Shown piece by piece: positions 1 to 10,806 of a DNA stretch of 64,000 nucleotides. How positions within the stretch are numbered: the stretch's first letter is position 1; each line of letters starts with the position of its first letter. Under the pieces are notes generated by a model. The model saw only the letters and a program-made list of their open reading frames with translations. It did no database searches and was not told where the DNA came from. The DNA is from Gallionella sp. (GTDB lineage: Bacteria > Pseudomonadota > Gammaproteobacteria > Burkholderiales > Gallionellaceae): contig JAQTMZ010000004.1 in the NCBI GenBank assembly GCA_028714075.1, positions 62,001-126,000 of the forward strand. The letters run 5' to 3'. The position numbers were made by a program, and so were the translations under genes.

Positions 1-1690
<1,690 letters not shown>

Positions 1691-1729
1691 GGCGCAATGA
1701 TAACAGGGAGCTTATAAAGATTCAGATTT

Positions 1730-1862
1730 CGTCGTTCCGGCGCAGGCCGGAATCCAGTTTGTCATATAGCTCCGCGTAGCGGACAAAGCCGTATTTTGGT
1801 GTTGTTCTCACTTCGTGAGGGATTTGATAATTGTCTGGGTTCCGGCCTGCGCCGGAATGACG
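1730..1862. repeat. 133-bp element with 28-bp terminal inverted repeats
   Basis: The arms at 1730-1757 and 1835-1862 are reverse complements at about 26 of 28 positions (core TTCCGGCGCAGGCCGGAAT). The segment between them includes TTCTCACTTCGTGAGG. Many proteobacteria carry this kind of extragenic palindromic repeat. A related but diverged arm pair is at 63721-63778. The short ORFs through it, translating as SGAGRNPD and similar, are repeat artefacts. The rest of the interval up to 2050 shows no gene that I can recognise. Confidence 0.75.
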
Positions 1863-2051
1863 GTTGCTGCGACAATTTGACATGAACTCTCCTGCCGCCG
1901 GATAATCTGCCCATGAACTCTCTGCACCCCATCCATCACGCACCAGCCCGTCATGTACAGGTTCGCTTGGTCGCGCGCCTGCGCGCGGTGTGGCATTTCG
2001 CGCGGTGTGGCCCGGAGAGTTAGCGTTCAAGCAGTCGTTAGCAGTTCCCCT

Positions 2052-2083
2052 AAAGGCCACGAATGTTTCTGTGGCCTTTTTTG
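2052..2083 (+). terminator. Intrinsic terminator with no assigned upstream gene
   Basis: AAAGGCCAC, a 10-nt loop, then GTGGCCTTTTTT: a 9-bp stem with a U-tract directly after it. No coding gene lies just upstream on this strand, so it may end an unrecognised small RNA or a leader transcript running into the transporter gene at 2115. Confidence 0.7.
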
Positions 2084-2114
2084 TTGTTGCAGTTTTTTAG
2101 TTTGGAGTAATGCC

Positions 2115-3005
2115 ATGTCGCTTCCTGCCGCATTCGTCTCGGTCATCCTGATCTGGTCTACCACGCCGCTGGCGATCAAGTGGAGTTCGCTCGGCGTCGG
2201 ATTCAGTTTTGCGCTGTTGTCGCGCATGGTGATCGGCACGCTGTTGTGCGCGTTGCTGCTGGCGGTGCTGCGCATCCGCTTTCCGCTGCACCGCAGGGCG
2301 CGCCAGAGCTATCTGGCCAGCGGCCTGAGCATGTTCGGTGCGATGATGCTGACTTACTGGTCGGCGCAATTCGTCAGCTCGGGCATGATCTCGGTGATGT
2401 TCGGGTTGTCGCCGCTGCTCACCAGCCTGGGGGCGGTGTTGTGGTTGAAAGAAGAGGCGATCACGCCCAGCAAACTGGCGGGCATGTTGCTGGGATTGGC
2501 CGGTCTGGTGCTGGTATTTCAGGGCGGGCTGGGACTCGGTACCGGTGCGCTTGCTGGTCTGGCCGTGCTGTTCGTCGCAGTGGTGCTGCAATCGCTGGGG
2601 TTGGTCTGGATCAAGAAGATCGGCGATGACAGCCACCCAATGGCGACGACCTTGGGTACCTTGGCGGTGGCATTGCCGCTGTTTTTTTCGGCCTGGTGGC
2701 TGATCGACGGGCACTGGCCCGTGTCGCTGCCCGAGCGCGCGCTGGCTGCGATTTTGTATCTGGGGGTGTTCGGCTCGGTGCTGGGGTTCGTGCTGTATTA
2801 CTACATGATCAAGCATATGGACACGGGGCGCATCGCGCTGATCATGCTGGTTACACCGGTGCTGGCGCTGCTGCTGGGGCATGGCTTGAACAACGAAGAA
2901 GTGTTGCCGCATGTGTGGTTCGGCACGCTGTGCATCTTGCTCGGGTTGAGCCTGCACCGCTGGGGTATGCAGTGGCTGGTGTATCTGCCGGTGCGCCGCA
3001 GGTAG
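2115..3005 (+). CDS. DMT/EamA-family transporter
   Basis: Inner-membrane protein of 296 residues with about ten hydrophobic segments in two EamA repeats, the size and layout of drug/metabolite exporters. The substrate cannot be inferred. The ATG at 2115 (MSLPAAFVSVIL) was chosen over an upstream start because it places the first membrane helix at the N-terminus and has TTGGAG about 7 nt before it. Typical motifs are the repeat-1 start VILIWSTTPLAIKW and, in repeat 2, YLGVFGSVLGFVLYYY followed by a conserved TPVLALLLG segment. It ends in TAG inside a GTAGGGGCGCG repeat that forms its terminator. It stands alone, and glnE converges on it from the other strand. Confidence 0.9.
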   Translation: MSLPAAFVSVILIWSTTPLAIKWSSLGVGFSFALLSRMVIGTLLCALLLAVLRIRFPLHRRARQSYLASGLSMFGAMMLTYWSAQFVSSGMISVMFGLSPLLTSLGAVLWLKEEAITPSKLAGMLLGLAGLVLVFQGGLGLGTGALAGLAVLFVAVVLQSLGLVWIKKIGDDSHPMATTLGTLAVALPLFFSAWWLIDGHWPVSLPERALAAILYLGVFGSVLGFVLYYYMIKHMDTGRIALIMLVTPVLALLLGHGLNNEEVLPHVWFGTLCILLGLSLHRWGMQWLVYLPVRRR

Positions 3006-3007
3006 TA

Positions 3008-3033
3008 GGGGCGCGATTTATCGCGCCCTTTTT
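3008..3033 (+). terminator. Terminator hairpin of the DMT transporter gene (repeat type)
   Basis: GGGCGCGA, TTTA, TCGCGCCC followed by TTTTTC: an 8-bp GC stem and a U-tract. The motif begins at the transporter's stop codon (GTAGGGGCG), the same arrangement as the repeat at the end of tldD. Confidence 0.8.
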
Positions 3034-3041
3034 CTAGCAAT

Positions 3042-3097
3042 GTAGCGTGCGCTGTGCGCGCGATTCCTGAATCAGGTCGTGCGCACAGCGTACGCTA
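3042..3097. repeat. Long hairpin between convergent genes, overlapping the glnE stop
   Basis: GTAGCGTGCGCTGTGCGC at about 3042-3059 pairs with GCGCACAGCGTACGCTAC at 3080-3097, with 17 of 18 positions complementary, and the loop holds a smaller GATTC/GAATC pair. The glnE stop codon (reverse-strand TAG, 3095-3097) is the outer end of the right arm. It probably acts as a bidirectional terminator between the convergent transporter gene and glnE. Confidence 0.75.
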
Positions 3098-5899
3098 CGC
3101 TGATCCGCCGAACAGTTCCGCCCACAATTCCCGGCTCGCGCGTGTGTCGATTTCTTCATGCGCTATGCGGCATGAAGACTGATTGTTGAGCCGCATACGG
3201 TGCTGGATCTGGCGCAGGTGGCGGTACAGGACGCGGGTCTGTTCGGCAAGATCGGGGCGGATCAAACCGAATTCAGCCGCCATTTTCAGCAATGCCAGGT
3301 TGCCGACATTGGCCGTCAGTTGCGGGTGTTGGTGGGCGTGGGCGAGCACGAGATATTGCACGATGAACTCGATGTCCACCATGCCGCCGCTGTCGTGTTT
3401 GATGTCGAATAATTCGGTGTTGTTGGGATGCCCGTCGCGCATTTTCTGGCGCATCGCGACGATCTCGTTGCGCAATACCGCCGGGTCGCGCTGCTGGCAA
3501 AGCACTTGCTGGCGGATGTCTTCAAACGCGGCGCCGACTGCGGCGTCACCGGCGCAGAAGCGGGCGCGCGTCAGCGCCTGATGTTCCCATACCCAGGCCT
3601 GGCTGCGCTGGTATTCGGCAAATGCCTCAATTGAGCTGACCAGCAAGCCGCTTGCGCCATTCGGGCGCAGGCGCAGGTCGGTTTCGTACAATCGCCCGGA
3701 TGACGTGTAGCTGCCCAGCAGCGAGTTGATGCGCTGGCCCAGCCGCGCATAGATCTCCTGCGCATCGGGATGGTCGTCGTCGTACAGGAAGATCAGATCG
3801 AGATCGGAGGCGTAGCCGAGCTCTTTGCCGCCCAGCTTGCCATACGCGATGATGGCAAACTTCGCGTCTTCGCGATGCTTTTTGCGCGCGCTGTCCCAGC
3901 ACAGCTTCAGCATGTGGCGCAGGATCATGTCGGCGAGATCGCTCAGGTGATCGCTGAGCTTTTCCAGCGGCAGCAGGCCTTGCAGATCCATCGCCAGCAG
4001 ATGGAATATCTGCTCCTGCTGCACATGGTGCAGCGCATCCATCCGGCGTTCCTCATCGCCGGCGCAATCGGCAAAGCGGTTTTGCAGGTCGAGATCGATT
4101 TGTGGCCATTGCGGCGGCTGGTAGATTTCGCGTGCATCCAGCAATTCGTCGAGCAGGGCCGGGTGTTGCGTCAGGTATTCGCCCGCCCAACTGCTGGCCG
4201 CGACCAGTGCGACCAAGCGTTGCATGGCTTGCGGGTATTCGGCGAGGAAGGCGAGATAAGCCGCGCGCCGGCTGATTGCTTCCAGCAAGGCCAGCAACCT
4301 GGACAGCGTCGCATCGGGATCGCCGTGTTGCGCGCTCAACGCGACGAATTGCGGGATCAATTTGTCCAGGCGTTGCCGGCTGAGGTCGGGCAATTGCCGG
4401 TAGCGGCTGCCGCCGCGCAATTGCTGCAGGCGTTGCGCGCTGTCGGCTGCAACGCGGTACCCGAGGCTTTCCAGATGCGCGCCCAATTCTTCGTCGCTAA
4501 CGCCTTCGTGCCAGAACTGCGCGTCGCTTGGCGCTTCTTCCTGTGCGCCGAAAATTTGCCCGAATTGCTGGCTGACCACCGCGCGATGGCGATCAAGCGG
4601 TTCCAGCAGCGCGGCGTAATCCGCGTAGCCCATGGCCTGCGCGATGGCGCTTTGATCTTCCGGCTTTTCCGGCAATTCCTGGGTCTGCTGGTCATCCAGA
4701 TATTGCAGGCGGTGTTCCAGGTTGCGCAGAAAAACATAGGCGGCATCCAGTTCCTCCACTGCCTGCGCGGACAATTGGCCGTTTTTTGCGAGCAGTTGCA
4801 GCGTTTCCCGGGTGGGGCGGATGCGCAGTTGGGCATCGCGTCCGCCGCGTATCAGCTGGAATACCTGCGCGGTAAATTCGATCTCGCGTATGCCGCCCGG
4901 GCCGAGCTTGATGTTGTTGAGCCGGTCGCGGCGCTGCACTTCCTGGCGGATTTGCGCGTGCAGCTTGCGCATCGAATCGATCGCGCCGAAGTCGAGGTAT
5001 TTGCGGAACACGAACGGCTGCGTCAGGCGCGCCAATTCGTTAATATAAAGCTCGCGCAGCGATTCGTTTGTCCTCTCTCCCGCTTGCGGGAGAGAGTTAG
5101 AGAGAGGGGTTTTATGCGGGAGAGGGTTGTTCGCAGGAGCTATCACGCGCGCCTTGATCCATGCATAGCGTTCCCATTCGCGCCCCTGGCTGACCAGATA
5201 TTCTTCCAGCGCGGCGAAGCTGGCCACCAGCGGGCCGCTGTCGCCGTAAGGGCGCAGGCGCATGTCCACGCGGAACACATAGCCGTCGGCGGTGAGTTCA
5301 TTGATGAGATTGATCAGGCGGCGGCCCAGCCGGGTAAAGAATTCATGGTTGCTCAGTTTGCGCGGGCCATCGGTTTCGCCGTCTTCCGGGTAGACGAAAA
5401 TCAAATCGATATCGGATGAAACATTCAGTTCGCAACCACCCAGCTTACCCATGCCGATGATGAGCAACTCCTGCGGCGTTGCGCTCGCTTCGCCCAGCGG
5501 GGTGCCGAATTGCGCCTGCAAGGCTTGCATCAGGCAGGCCTGAGCCTGTTGCACGCATATTTCCGCCAGCGCGGTCATCGCCTGCATCACTTCGTTCAAG
5601 TCGGCCAGCCCGTTGAGGTCGCGCAGGATCAGCTTGATCATCACCTGCTTGCGCAATCTGCGCACGGCGCGCGCCAAGGATATTTCGTCGTTCAGGTCAA
5701 GCCCGGACTGTTGCAGCAATGCCAACATTTCCGCGCGGTTGCATGGTGTGGTGTGATTTTTCTGCAACCAATCCAGCAGCGGGTGGTCTACTTCCAGCAG
5801 GTGTCTGGCATAACGGCTGCAATGCAGCGTTTTTTGCAGCATGTCATCGAAGGTTGTGGGCAGCGAGTCTGTTGCAGTATTCATGGGGGAGCGCTTCAA
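3095..5899 (-). CDS. glnE: Bifunctional glutamine synthetase adenylyltransferase/deadenylylase
   Basis: Adds and removes AMP on glutamine synthetase in response to PII, setting nitrogen assimilation activity in the cytoplasm. At 934 residues it matches the family length. Two nucleotidyltransferase domains are visible: N-terminal GMGKLGGCELNVSSDIDLIF (about residues 148-167) and C-terminal YGKLGGKELGYASDLDLIF (about 685-703), each with the G-x-D-x-D metal-binding core. The start is MKRSPMNT, or the ATG five codons in. Between conserved WIKARV and QPFVFRKYLDFG (roughly residues 245-285) lies an unusual segment, NNPLPHKTPLSNSLPQAGER, encoded by a palindromic repeat. The gene is monocistronic and divergent from yhdP. 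Confidence 0.95.
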   Translation of the reverse strand: MKRSPMNTATDSLPTTFDDMLQKTLHCSRYARHLLEVDHPLLDWLQKNHTTPCNRAEMLALLQQSGLDLNDEISLARAVRRLRKQVMIKLILRDLNGLADLNEVMQAMTALAEICVQQAQACLMQALQAQFGTPLGEASATPQELLIIGMGKLGGCELNVSSDIDLIFVYPEDGETDGPRKLSNHEFFTRLGRRLINLINELTADGYVFRVDMRLRPYGDSGPLVASFAALEEYLVSQGREWERYAWIKARVIAPANNPLPHKTPLSNSLPQAGERTNESLRELYINELARLTQPFVFRKYLDFGAIDSMRKLHAQIRQEVQRRDRLNNIKLGPGGIREIEFTAQVFQLIRGGRDAQLRIRPTRETLQLLAKNGQLSAQAVEELDAAYVFLRNLEHRLQYLDDQQTQELPEKPEDQSAIAQAMGYADYAALLEPLDRHRAVVSQQFGQIFGAQEEAPSDAQFWHEGVSDEELGAHLESLGYRVAADSAQRLQQLRGGSRYRQLPDLSRQRLDKLIPQFVALSAQHGDPDATLSRLLALLEAISRRAAYLAFLAEYPQAMQRLVALVAASSWAGEYLTQHPALLDELLDAREIYQPPQWPQIDLDLQNRFADCAGDEERRMDALHHVQQEQIFHLLAMDLQGLLPLEKLSDHLSDLADMILRHMLKLCWDSARKKHREDAKFAIIAYGKLGGKELGYASDLDLIFLYDDDHPDAQEIYARLGQRINSLLGSYTSSGRLYETDLRLRPNGASGLLVSSIEAFAEYQRSQAWVWEHQALTRARFCAGDAAVGAAFEDIRQQVLCQQRDPAVLRNEIVAMRQKMRDGHPNNTELFDIKHDSGGMVDIEFIVQYLVLAHAHQHPQLTANVGNLALLKMAAEFGLIRPDLAEQTRVLYRHLRQIQHRMRLNNQSSCRIAHEEIDTRASRELWAELFGGSA
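5051..5133. repeat. Palindromic repeat (CTCTCCCGCTTGCGGGAGAG family) inside glnE
   Basis: A perfect 24-bp palindrome lies at 5073-5096. The preceding 19 nt (5052-5070, TCGCGCAGCGATTCGTTTG) recur exactly at 50381-50399, and a diverged reverse copy is at 47863-47880. A second half-site, GCGGGAGAGGGTT, follows at about 5116-5128. The element keeps the glnE frame open. Confidence 0.85.
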
Positions 5900-6000
5900 G
5901 TTAGAATGCGCATTGTCTTATGATTGGAAGTTGGCCGCTAGTCGCTAATTAAATTAACCGGCGGCTGGCAACTAGCGCCCAGTGGCTAAATACTAAATTC

Positions 6001-9000
6001 ATGTTGAATTCTCTTCCCGTCCGCCTGCTTTGGCACAGTTTAAACTGGTTGACGCGACTCGCCATCGTCGCGTCGACAGCTATGGCTGTGCTGGTGGCGC
6101 TGACGATTATCGTGTTGCGCTATTGGCTGCTGCCGGATATAGAGCAGTATCACGGCCGGATCACCGCTTCACTGTCCAGCGCGATCGGTAACCCGGTCAC
6201 CATCGGCAAGATCGAAGGCGATTGGCAGGGTATTCAGCCGCACCTGAATTTCGGCGATGTGCGTATCCTGGACGAGCAACGCCAGGCCGCTCTGGTGCTG
6301 CCCGGCATAAGCGCAAGCGTATCGTGGATGTCCCTGCTCACCGCCGAACTGCGGCTGGCCAGCCTGGAAATCGACGGCCCGGAGCTGCTGATACGCCGTG
6401 ATGCGCAGGGAAAAGTTTACATCGGCGGTGTGGCTATCTCCAACTCCACGCAAAGCGGCGATAACGACCTGGCCAATTGGCTGTTGCACCAGTCGCGCAT
6501 GGTGGTGCGCAATGCCATTATTATTTGGCTCGATGAGCAGCGCGCCGCCCCGCCTTTGATGTTGCAGAATGTGGAGTTGCGCATCGAGAGCCTGCTCAGC
6601 CATCACCGTTTTGCCATGCGTGCCGTGCCGCCGGGCGAGCTGGCGACCCCCCTGGATGTGCGCGGCGATTTTTACGGCAAAAGTTTTGATGCACTGGACG
6701 AGTGGCATGGGCAACTGTACACGCAGCTCGATCACACCGATATCAGCGCATGGCGCTCTTGGCTGGATTTGCCCAAGGAGTTCAGCCGCGGCCGCGGCGC
6801 ATTGCGCGGCTGGCTTGGCCTGGATGGCGGCAGAGTGACGCAGGTCTCCGCCGACCTGGTGTTGCGCGATGTGGTGACCAAGCTGGCCGATGATGCGCCG
6901 GAAATGGTGTTGCTCAATTTGCGCGGACGTTTCATATGGAAAGATTTGGCGGGGGGCATGGAAATTTCCACCCGGAATCTGGCGATGCGCTTGCAGAACG
7001 GCATCGAATTACAGCCCACAGATTTTTATTTTCGTACCGTGGCGGCAAGCAATGTGCGATCCGCCAGCAGCGAGATACGTGCCAACCAGTTGCAATTGGA
7101 AAGCCTCGCCGGGCTGGCCAATTTCCTGCCGCTGGAGGCAGGCCTGCGCGCCCAGCTGGATGCCTATGCGCCAAGGGGAAGGGTATCCAACCTGAACGCG
7201 CAATGGCAGGGTTCTCTCGAAAAACCGGACAGCTACAAAATCAAGGGAAAGTTTGAAAATCTTGCCGTGCGCAAAGTTGGCGGGATGCCGGGTTTTTCCG
7301 GGTTGTCGGTGGATGTGGATGGCAGCGAGGCGAGCGGCAAGCTGGACATTAAATCCCAGCAATTGTCTGTGGATGCGCCGGGAGTGATGCGCGAACCGTT
7401 ATTTTTCGCCACCTTGACCGGACAAGCCGAGTGGCAGCACAAACGCGGGGAATTATTGGTTGACGTCGATAATGTTGCCGTCGCCAACGACGATCTGGCG
7501 GGTAATCTGCATGGCAGTTACCAGACGCAGGCCGGCACGCCGGGCGTGCTGGATTTGACGGTAGCCCTCACACGCGGGGATGTCAGGCGCGCCGCCCGTT
7601 ATACCCCGCTGGTCGCGGTGGACAAGGGAGCCAGCGACTGGCTGCATGACGCAATATTGGCGGGACACACACAGGACTTGCGCATCCGCATCAAGGGTAA
7701 TCTCGGCGATTTTCCGATGGACGGCACGAAAGACGGGGTGTTTGAAATTACCGGGCACGCGCAGGATGTGGTAGTGGAATTCGACAAGGATTGGCCGCGC
7801 ATTGAAAATATTTCCGGTGAATTGCTGATACGCGGCAACAAGCTGGAAGTGAAGTCGCCATCTGCAAGGACGCTGGGGGCGCGTTTGCAGAACTTCACCG
7901 TTACCCTGCCGGACATGAAGAGCGATGACTTGCCGCTGGAGGTAAAGGGTGAGGCGGCAGGAGCGAGCAATTTATTTCTGCAATACATCCAGCAAAGCCC
8001 GGTGCGCGGCTATATAGACGGTTTTACCGACGGCATGAGCGCCAGCGGTGACGGGCATCTGGATTTGTTTGTACATGTTCCGCTGCTGGGCAACAAGCCG
8101 GTAAAAGTGTCGGGTGTCCTGCGCGTGCAGGACAACGATATCGATTTGGGCGAAGGTGTGCCGTTGTTGCGCAAGACGCGCGGCGAGCTGGCGTTCACCG
8201 AATCGAACATGAAGGCCAGTAATGTCGCGGCGGAGATACTGGGCGGGCCAGCCAGCATGAGTGTGCAGACTGGCGATGGCGGAACGGTGCATGCCACCGT
8301 GAAAGGGTTCAGCAATCTCGATATTTTGCGCAGCAGCCAACCACACCCGTTGCTGAATTATTTGCGCGGCGGTGCGGCATGGGATGCCGACATCAACGTG
8401 ACCAAAAAATCCGCACAGGTGGTTATCAATTCCAATTTGCAGGGTATCAGTTCCAGCTTGCCGCAGCCCTTCGCCAAACCGGCTGGGGATGTCCTACCGC
8501 TGCGCCTGGAAAAGAAAAATGTCACCGACGGGCAGGATGTCATTACCGCCCAATTGGGCAAACTGCTCCGCGCACGGCTGGTGCGGCGCGAAGAAGACGG
8601 TGCGATGGTCGTCAAGCGTGGGACGTTAAGATTCGGCGAGCAGGGCAGACCGACGGACAGTCAAGGGGCGCAAGAGCGCAGGGAGGGCGTGCGGATAGTG
8701 GGCAGCTTGCCGGTGTTGTCAATACAGGGATGGGAGGGTTTGACAGGCGATTCCGGAGGCCAAAGCCCGGCGCTGCCGCTTACCACCATAAACCTGTCCA
8801 TCGGGAAACTCACCGGCTATGGGCAGGTCATCAACGAGATACATATCGATGCTGCCAAACGCGGCGACGGAATGGCAGCGCAGTTGTCCAGCAATGTGTT
8901 GGGCGGTGAATTGGTATGGCAGCCGCACGGTTTTGATACGGGCGGCAAACTCATCGCGCGCTTGCGTAATCTGCAACTGCTAAACGAAGAGCAGCCCGCC

Positions 9001-9927
9001 GCCAATTCCGGCAACCACTCATCGCCGGATCATGCCGACCAAGCCAGTGCTGCGCGCCCGGACAACCTGCCCGCGCTGGAAATCGCGATTGAAGATTTGC
9101 AAATAAAAGGCAAGCAAATCGGCCGTTTCGAAATGGTCGGGCATCCGGATGGGCGCGATTGGCGGCTGCGCCGTTTGCACGTCACCAATCCTGACGGCAG
9201 TTTGGTCGGGGACGGCGTCTGGCGTGGCAGCCAGGCCGACGCGCAGACCCAGATCAATCTGCAACTGGAGATCAGTAACGCGGGGAAGATCCTGGCGCGC
9301 TCCGGCTATCCGAACACCGTCAAGAACGGCAGCGGAAAGCTGGCCGCCAATCTGTCGTGGGCCGGCCGGCCGGATGAGTTCAACTACGCCACTCTGGACG
9401 GCACGCTCAAGCTGGATACCGGCAAGGGGCAGTTCCTCAAGATGGAGCCGGGCTTCGGTAAATTGCTCAGCATCCTCAGCTTGCAGGCGTTGCCCAAGCG
9501 CATCGCGCTGGATTTTACCGACGTGTTCAGCGACGGTTTCCAGTTCGACAGCATCAACGGCAATGCGGCAATCCGGCATGGCGTGATGGATACGCAGGAT
9601 TTTCATATCGACGGGTCTTCCGCCAAAGTGACCATGAAGGGCAGCGTTGATTTGAATCACGAAACGCAGAATTTGCGCGTGGCGGTTCTGCCTACCATAG
9701 GCGATAGCGTATCGCTGCTTGGCGCGTTTGCCGCAGGGCCGGTGGTCGGCATCGGCTCGCTCATTGTCAACAAGGTGCTGGGTAATCCGCTCGATAAGTT
9801 GGTGTCGTTTGAATACAATGTCACCGGCACCTGGAGCGACCCGAATGTGGTCAAAGTCGGCGAAGTGCCGGTCAAGCAAGGAGTACCGGGCAAATCAGAA
9901 GTGCCGGGCAAGACAAAAGAAAATTAA
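6001..9927 (+). CDS. yhdP: YhdP-like AsmA-family envelope protein (TIGR02099)
   Basis: A very large (1308-residue) inner-membrane-anchored periplasmic protein of the AsmA-like class. In E. coli, YhdP is one of the bridge-like proteins that move phospholipid to the outer membrane. A single N-terminal helix (about residues 15-40, LAIVASTAMAVLVALTIIVL) is followed by a long, mostly beta-rich periplasmic part. The early segment ITIGKIEGDWQGIQPHLNF-type (here VTIGKIEGDWQGIQPHLNF) is typical of the family, as is the C-terminal part with GQFLKMEPGFGKLLSILSL and AAGPVVGIGSLIVNKVLGNP. A proline/lysine-rich tail follows. No strong Shine-Dalgarno precedes the ATG. It is followed after 23 nt by the nitrilase gene and then tldD, probably one operon. 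Confidence 0.92.
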   Translation: MLNSLPVRLLWHSLNWLTRLAIVASTAMAVLVALTIIVLRYWLLPDIEQYHGRITASLSSAIGNPVTIGKIEGDWQGIQPHLNFGDVRILDEQRQAALVLPGISASVSWMSLLTAELRLASLEIDGPELLIRRDAQGKVYIGGVAISNSTQSGDNDLANWLLHQSRMVVRNAIIIWLDEQRAAPPLMLQNVELRIESLLSHHRFAMRAVPPGELATPLDVRGDFYGKSFDALDEWHGQLYTQLDHTDISAWRSWLDLPKEFSRGRGALRGWLGLDGGRVTQVSADLVLRDVVTKLADDAPEMVLLNLRGRFIWKDLAGGMEISTRNLAMRLQNGIELQPTDFYFRTVAASNVRSASSEIRANQLQLESLAGLANFLPLEAGLRAQLDAYAPRGRVSNLNAQWQGSLEKPDSYKIKGKFENLAVRKVGGMPGFSGLSVDVDGSEASGKLDIKSQQLSVDAPGVMREPLFFATLTGQAEWQHKRGELLVDVDNVAVANDDLAGNLHGSYQTQAGTPGVLDLTVALTRGDVRRAARYTPLVAVDKGASDWLHDAILAGHTQDLRIRIKGNLGDFPMDGTKDGVFEITGHAQDVVVEFDKDWPRIENISGELLIRGNKLEVKSPSARTLGARLQNFTVTLPDMKSDDLPLEVKGEAAGASNLFLQYIQQSPVRGYIDGFTDGMSASGDGHLDLFVHVPLLGNKPVKVSGVLRVQDNDIDLGEGVPLLRKTRGELAFTESNMKASNVAAEILGGPASMSVQTGDGGTVHATVKGFSNLDILRSSQPHPLLNYLRGGAAWDADINVTKKSAQVVINSNLQGISSSLPQPFAKPAGDVLPLRLEKKNVTDGQDVITAQLGKLLRARLVRREEDGAMVVKRGTLRFGEQGRPTDSQGAQERREGVRIVGSLPVLSIQGWEGLTGDSGGQSPALPLTTINLSIGKLTGYGQVINEIHIDAAKRGDGMAAQLSSNVLGGELVWQPHGFDTGGKLIARLRNLQLLNEEQPAANSGNHSSPDHADQASAARPDNLPALEIAIEDLQIKGKQIGRFEMVGHPDGRDWRLRRLHVTNPDGSLVGDGVWRGSQADAQTQINLQLEISNAGKILARSGYPNTVKNGSGKLAANLSWAGRPDEFNYATLDGTLKLDTGKGQFLKMEPGFGKLLSILSLQALPKRIALDFTDVFSDGFQFDSINGNAAIRHGVMDTQDFHIDGSSAKVTMKGSVDLNHETQNLRVAVLPTIGDSVSLLGAFAAGPVVGIGSLIVNKVLGNPLDKLVSFEYNVTGTWSDPNVVKVGEVPVKQGVPGKSEVPGKTKEN

Positions 9928-9950
9928 CCCTCATAAGCAGAAAACAATTT

Positions 9951-10796
9951 ATGTCCCAGAAAAATTTCATCCAGCAACATGCCGCACAAGCCAATGCATT
10001 CAAGGTCGCCGCCATTCAAATGGCCTCAGGTCCGAATGTTGCGGGTAATTTAAGCGAGGCGCGCCGCCTCATCGCAAAAGCCACCGAGCAGGGTGCACGC
10101 CTGGTGGTGCTGCCGGAATTTTTCGCCATCATGGGCATGAACGATCAGGATAAGATCAAGGTGCGCGAGCAGCCGGGGCAGGGGCCGATCCAGTCGTTTC
10201 TCAGCGAGACCGCGCGCCAATACAAGGTCTGGTTGGTGGGTGGATCGATCCCGCTGGCGGCCGGCGCACCGGACAAGGTGTTGAACAGTTGCCTGGTATA
10301 TGACGAGCAGGGCAAACAGGTGGCGCGCTACGACAAGATTCATCTGTTCAATCTGGAGTTGGGCAACGAGCGTTACGACGAAGCCAAAACCATCGAGCCG
10401 GGCAAGCAGGTCGTGGTGGTGGATAGCCCGTTCGGGCGCATCGGCCTGGCGGTTTGTTACGACCTGCGCTTTCCCGAGCTGTTCCGCGCGATGAAACAGG
10501 TGGACATCATCGTGCTGCCCGCCGCGTTTACCGAGACCACCGGCAAGATGCACTGGGAAGTGCTGGTGCGTGCCCGCGCCGTGGAAAACCTGGCATATGT
10601 GATCGCCGCCGCACAAGGCGGCTATCACGTCAACGGGCGCGAAACACACGGCAACAGCATGGTTGTCAATCCGTGGGGCGGCGTGCTGGACAGGCTGGCG
10701 CGCGGCTCCGGTGTGGTGCTTGCCGAAGTGAACCCGTCCTACCAGGCCAGCCTGCGCGCCAGTTTGCCCGCGCTGACGCACCGCGTTTTATTCTAG
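9951..10796 (+). CDS. Carbon-nitrogen hydrolase (Nit1/deaminated-glutathione amidase-like)
   Basis: Cytoplasmic nitrilase-superfamily amidase of 281 residues. The Glu-Lys-Cys triad is visible: LPEFF (about residue 55), YDKIHLF (about 128) and [10 protein letters not shown] (about 168). The second Glu region, [14 protein letters not shown], is also typical. The closest known subgroup is the Nit1/YbeM type, which repairs deaminated glutathione, but substrate assignment within this superfamily from sequence is uncertain. It lies between yhdP and tldD with short gaps (23 and 10 nt), an order common in betaproteobacteria, which suggests cotranscription. Confidence 0.9.
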   Translation: MSQKNFIQQHAAQANAFKVAAIQMASGPNVAGNLSEARRLIAKATEQGARLVVLPEFFAIMGMNDQDKIKVREQPGQGPIQSFLSETARQYKVWLVGGSIPLAAGAPDKVLNSCLVYDEQGKQVARYDKIHLFNLELGNERYDEAKTIEPGKQVVVVDSPFGRIGLAVCYDLRFPELFRAMKQVDIIVLPAAFTETTGKMHWEVLVRARAVENLAYVIAAAQGGYHVNGRETHGNSMVVNPWGGVLDRLARGSGVVLAEVNPSYQASLRASLPALTHRVLF

Positions 10797-10806
10797 TCGC
10801 CAACCA

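Noticed and set aside
1722..2060. 112-residue reverse ORF with SGAGRNPD
   Set aside because: Lies through a palindromic repeat; this translation is typical of repeat DNA.
3770..5419. 549-residue forward ORF opposite glnE
   Set aside because: Antisense shadow of glnE created by GC-rich codon bias.
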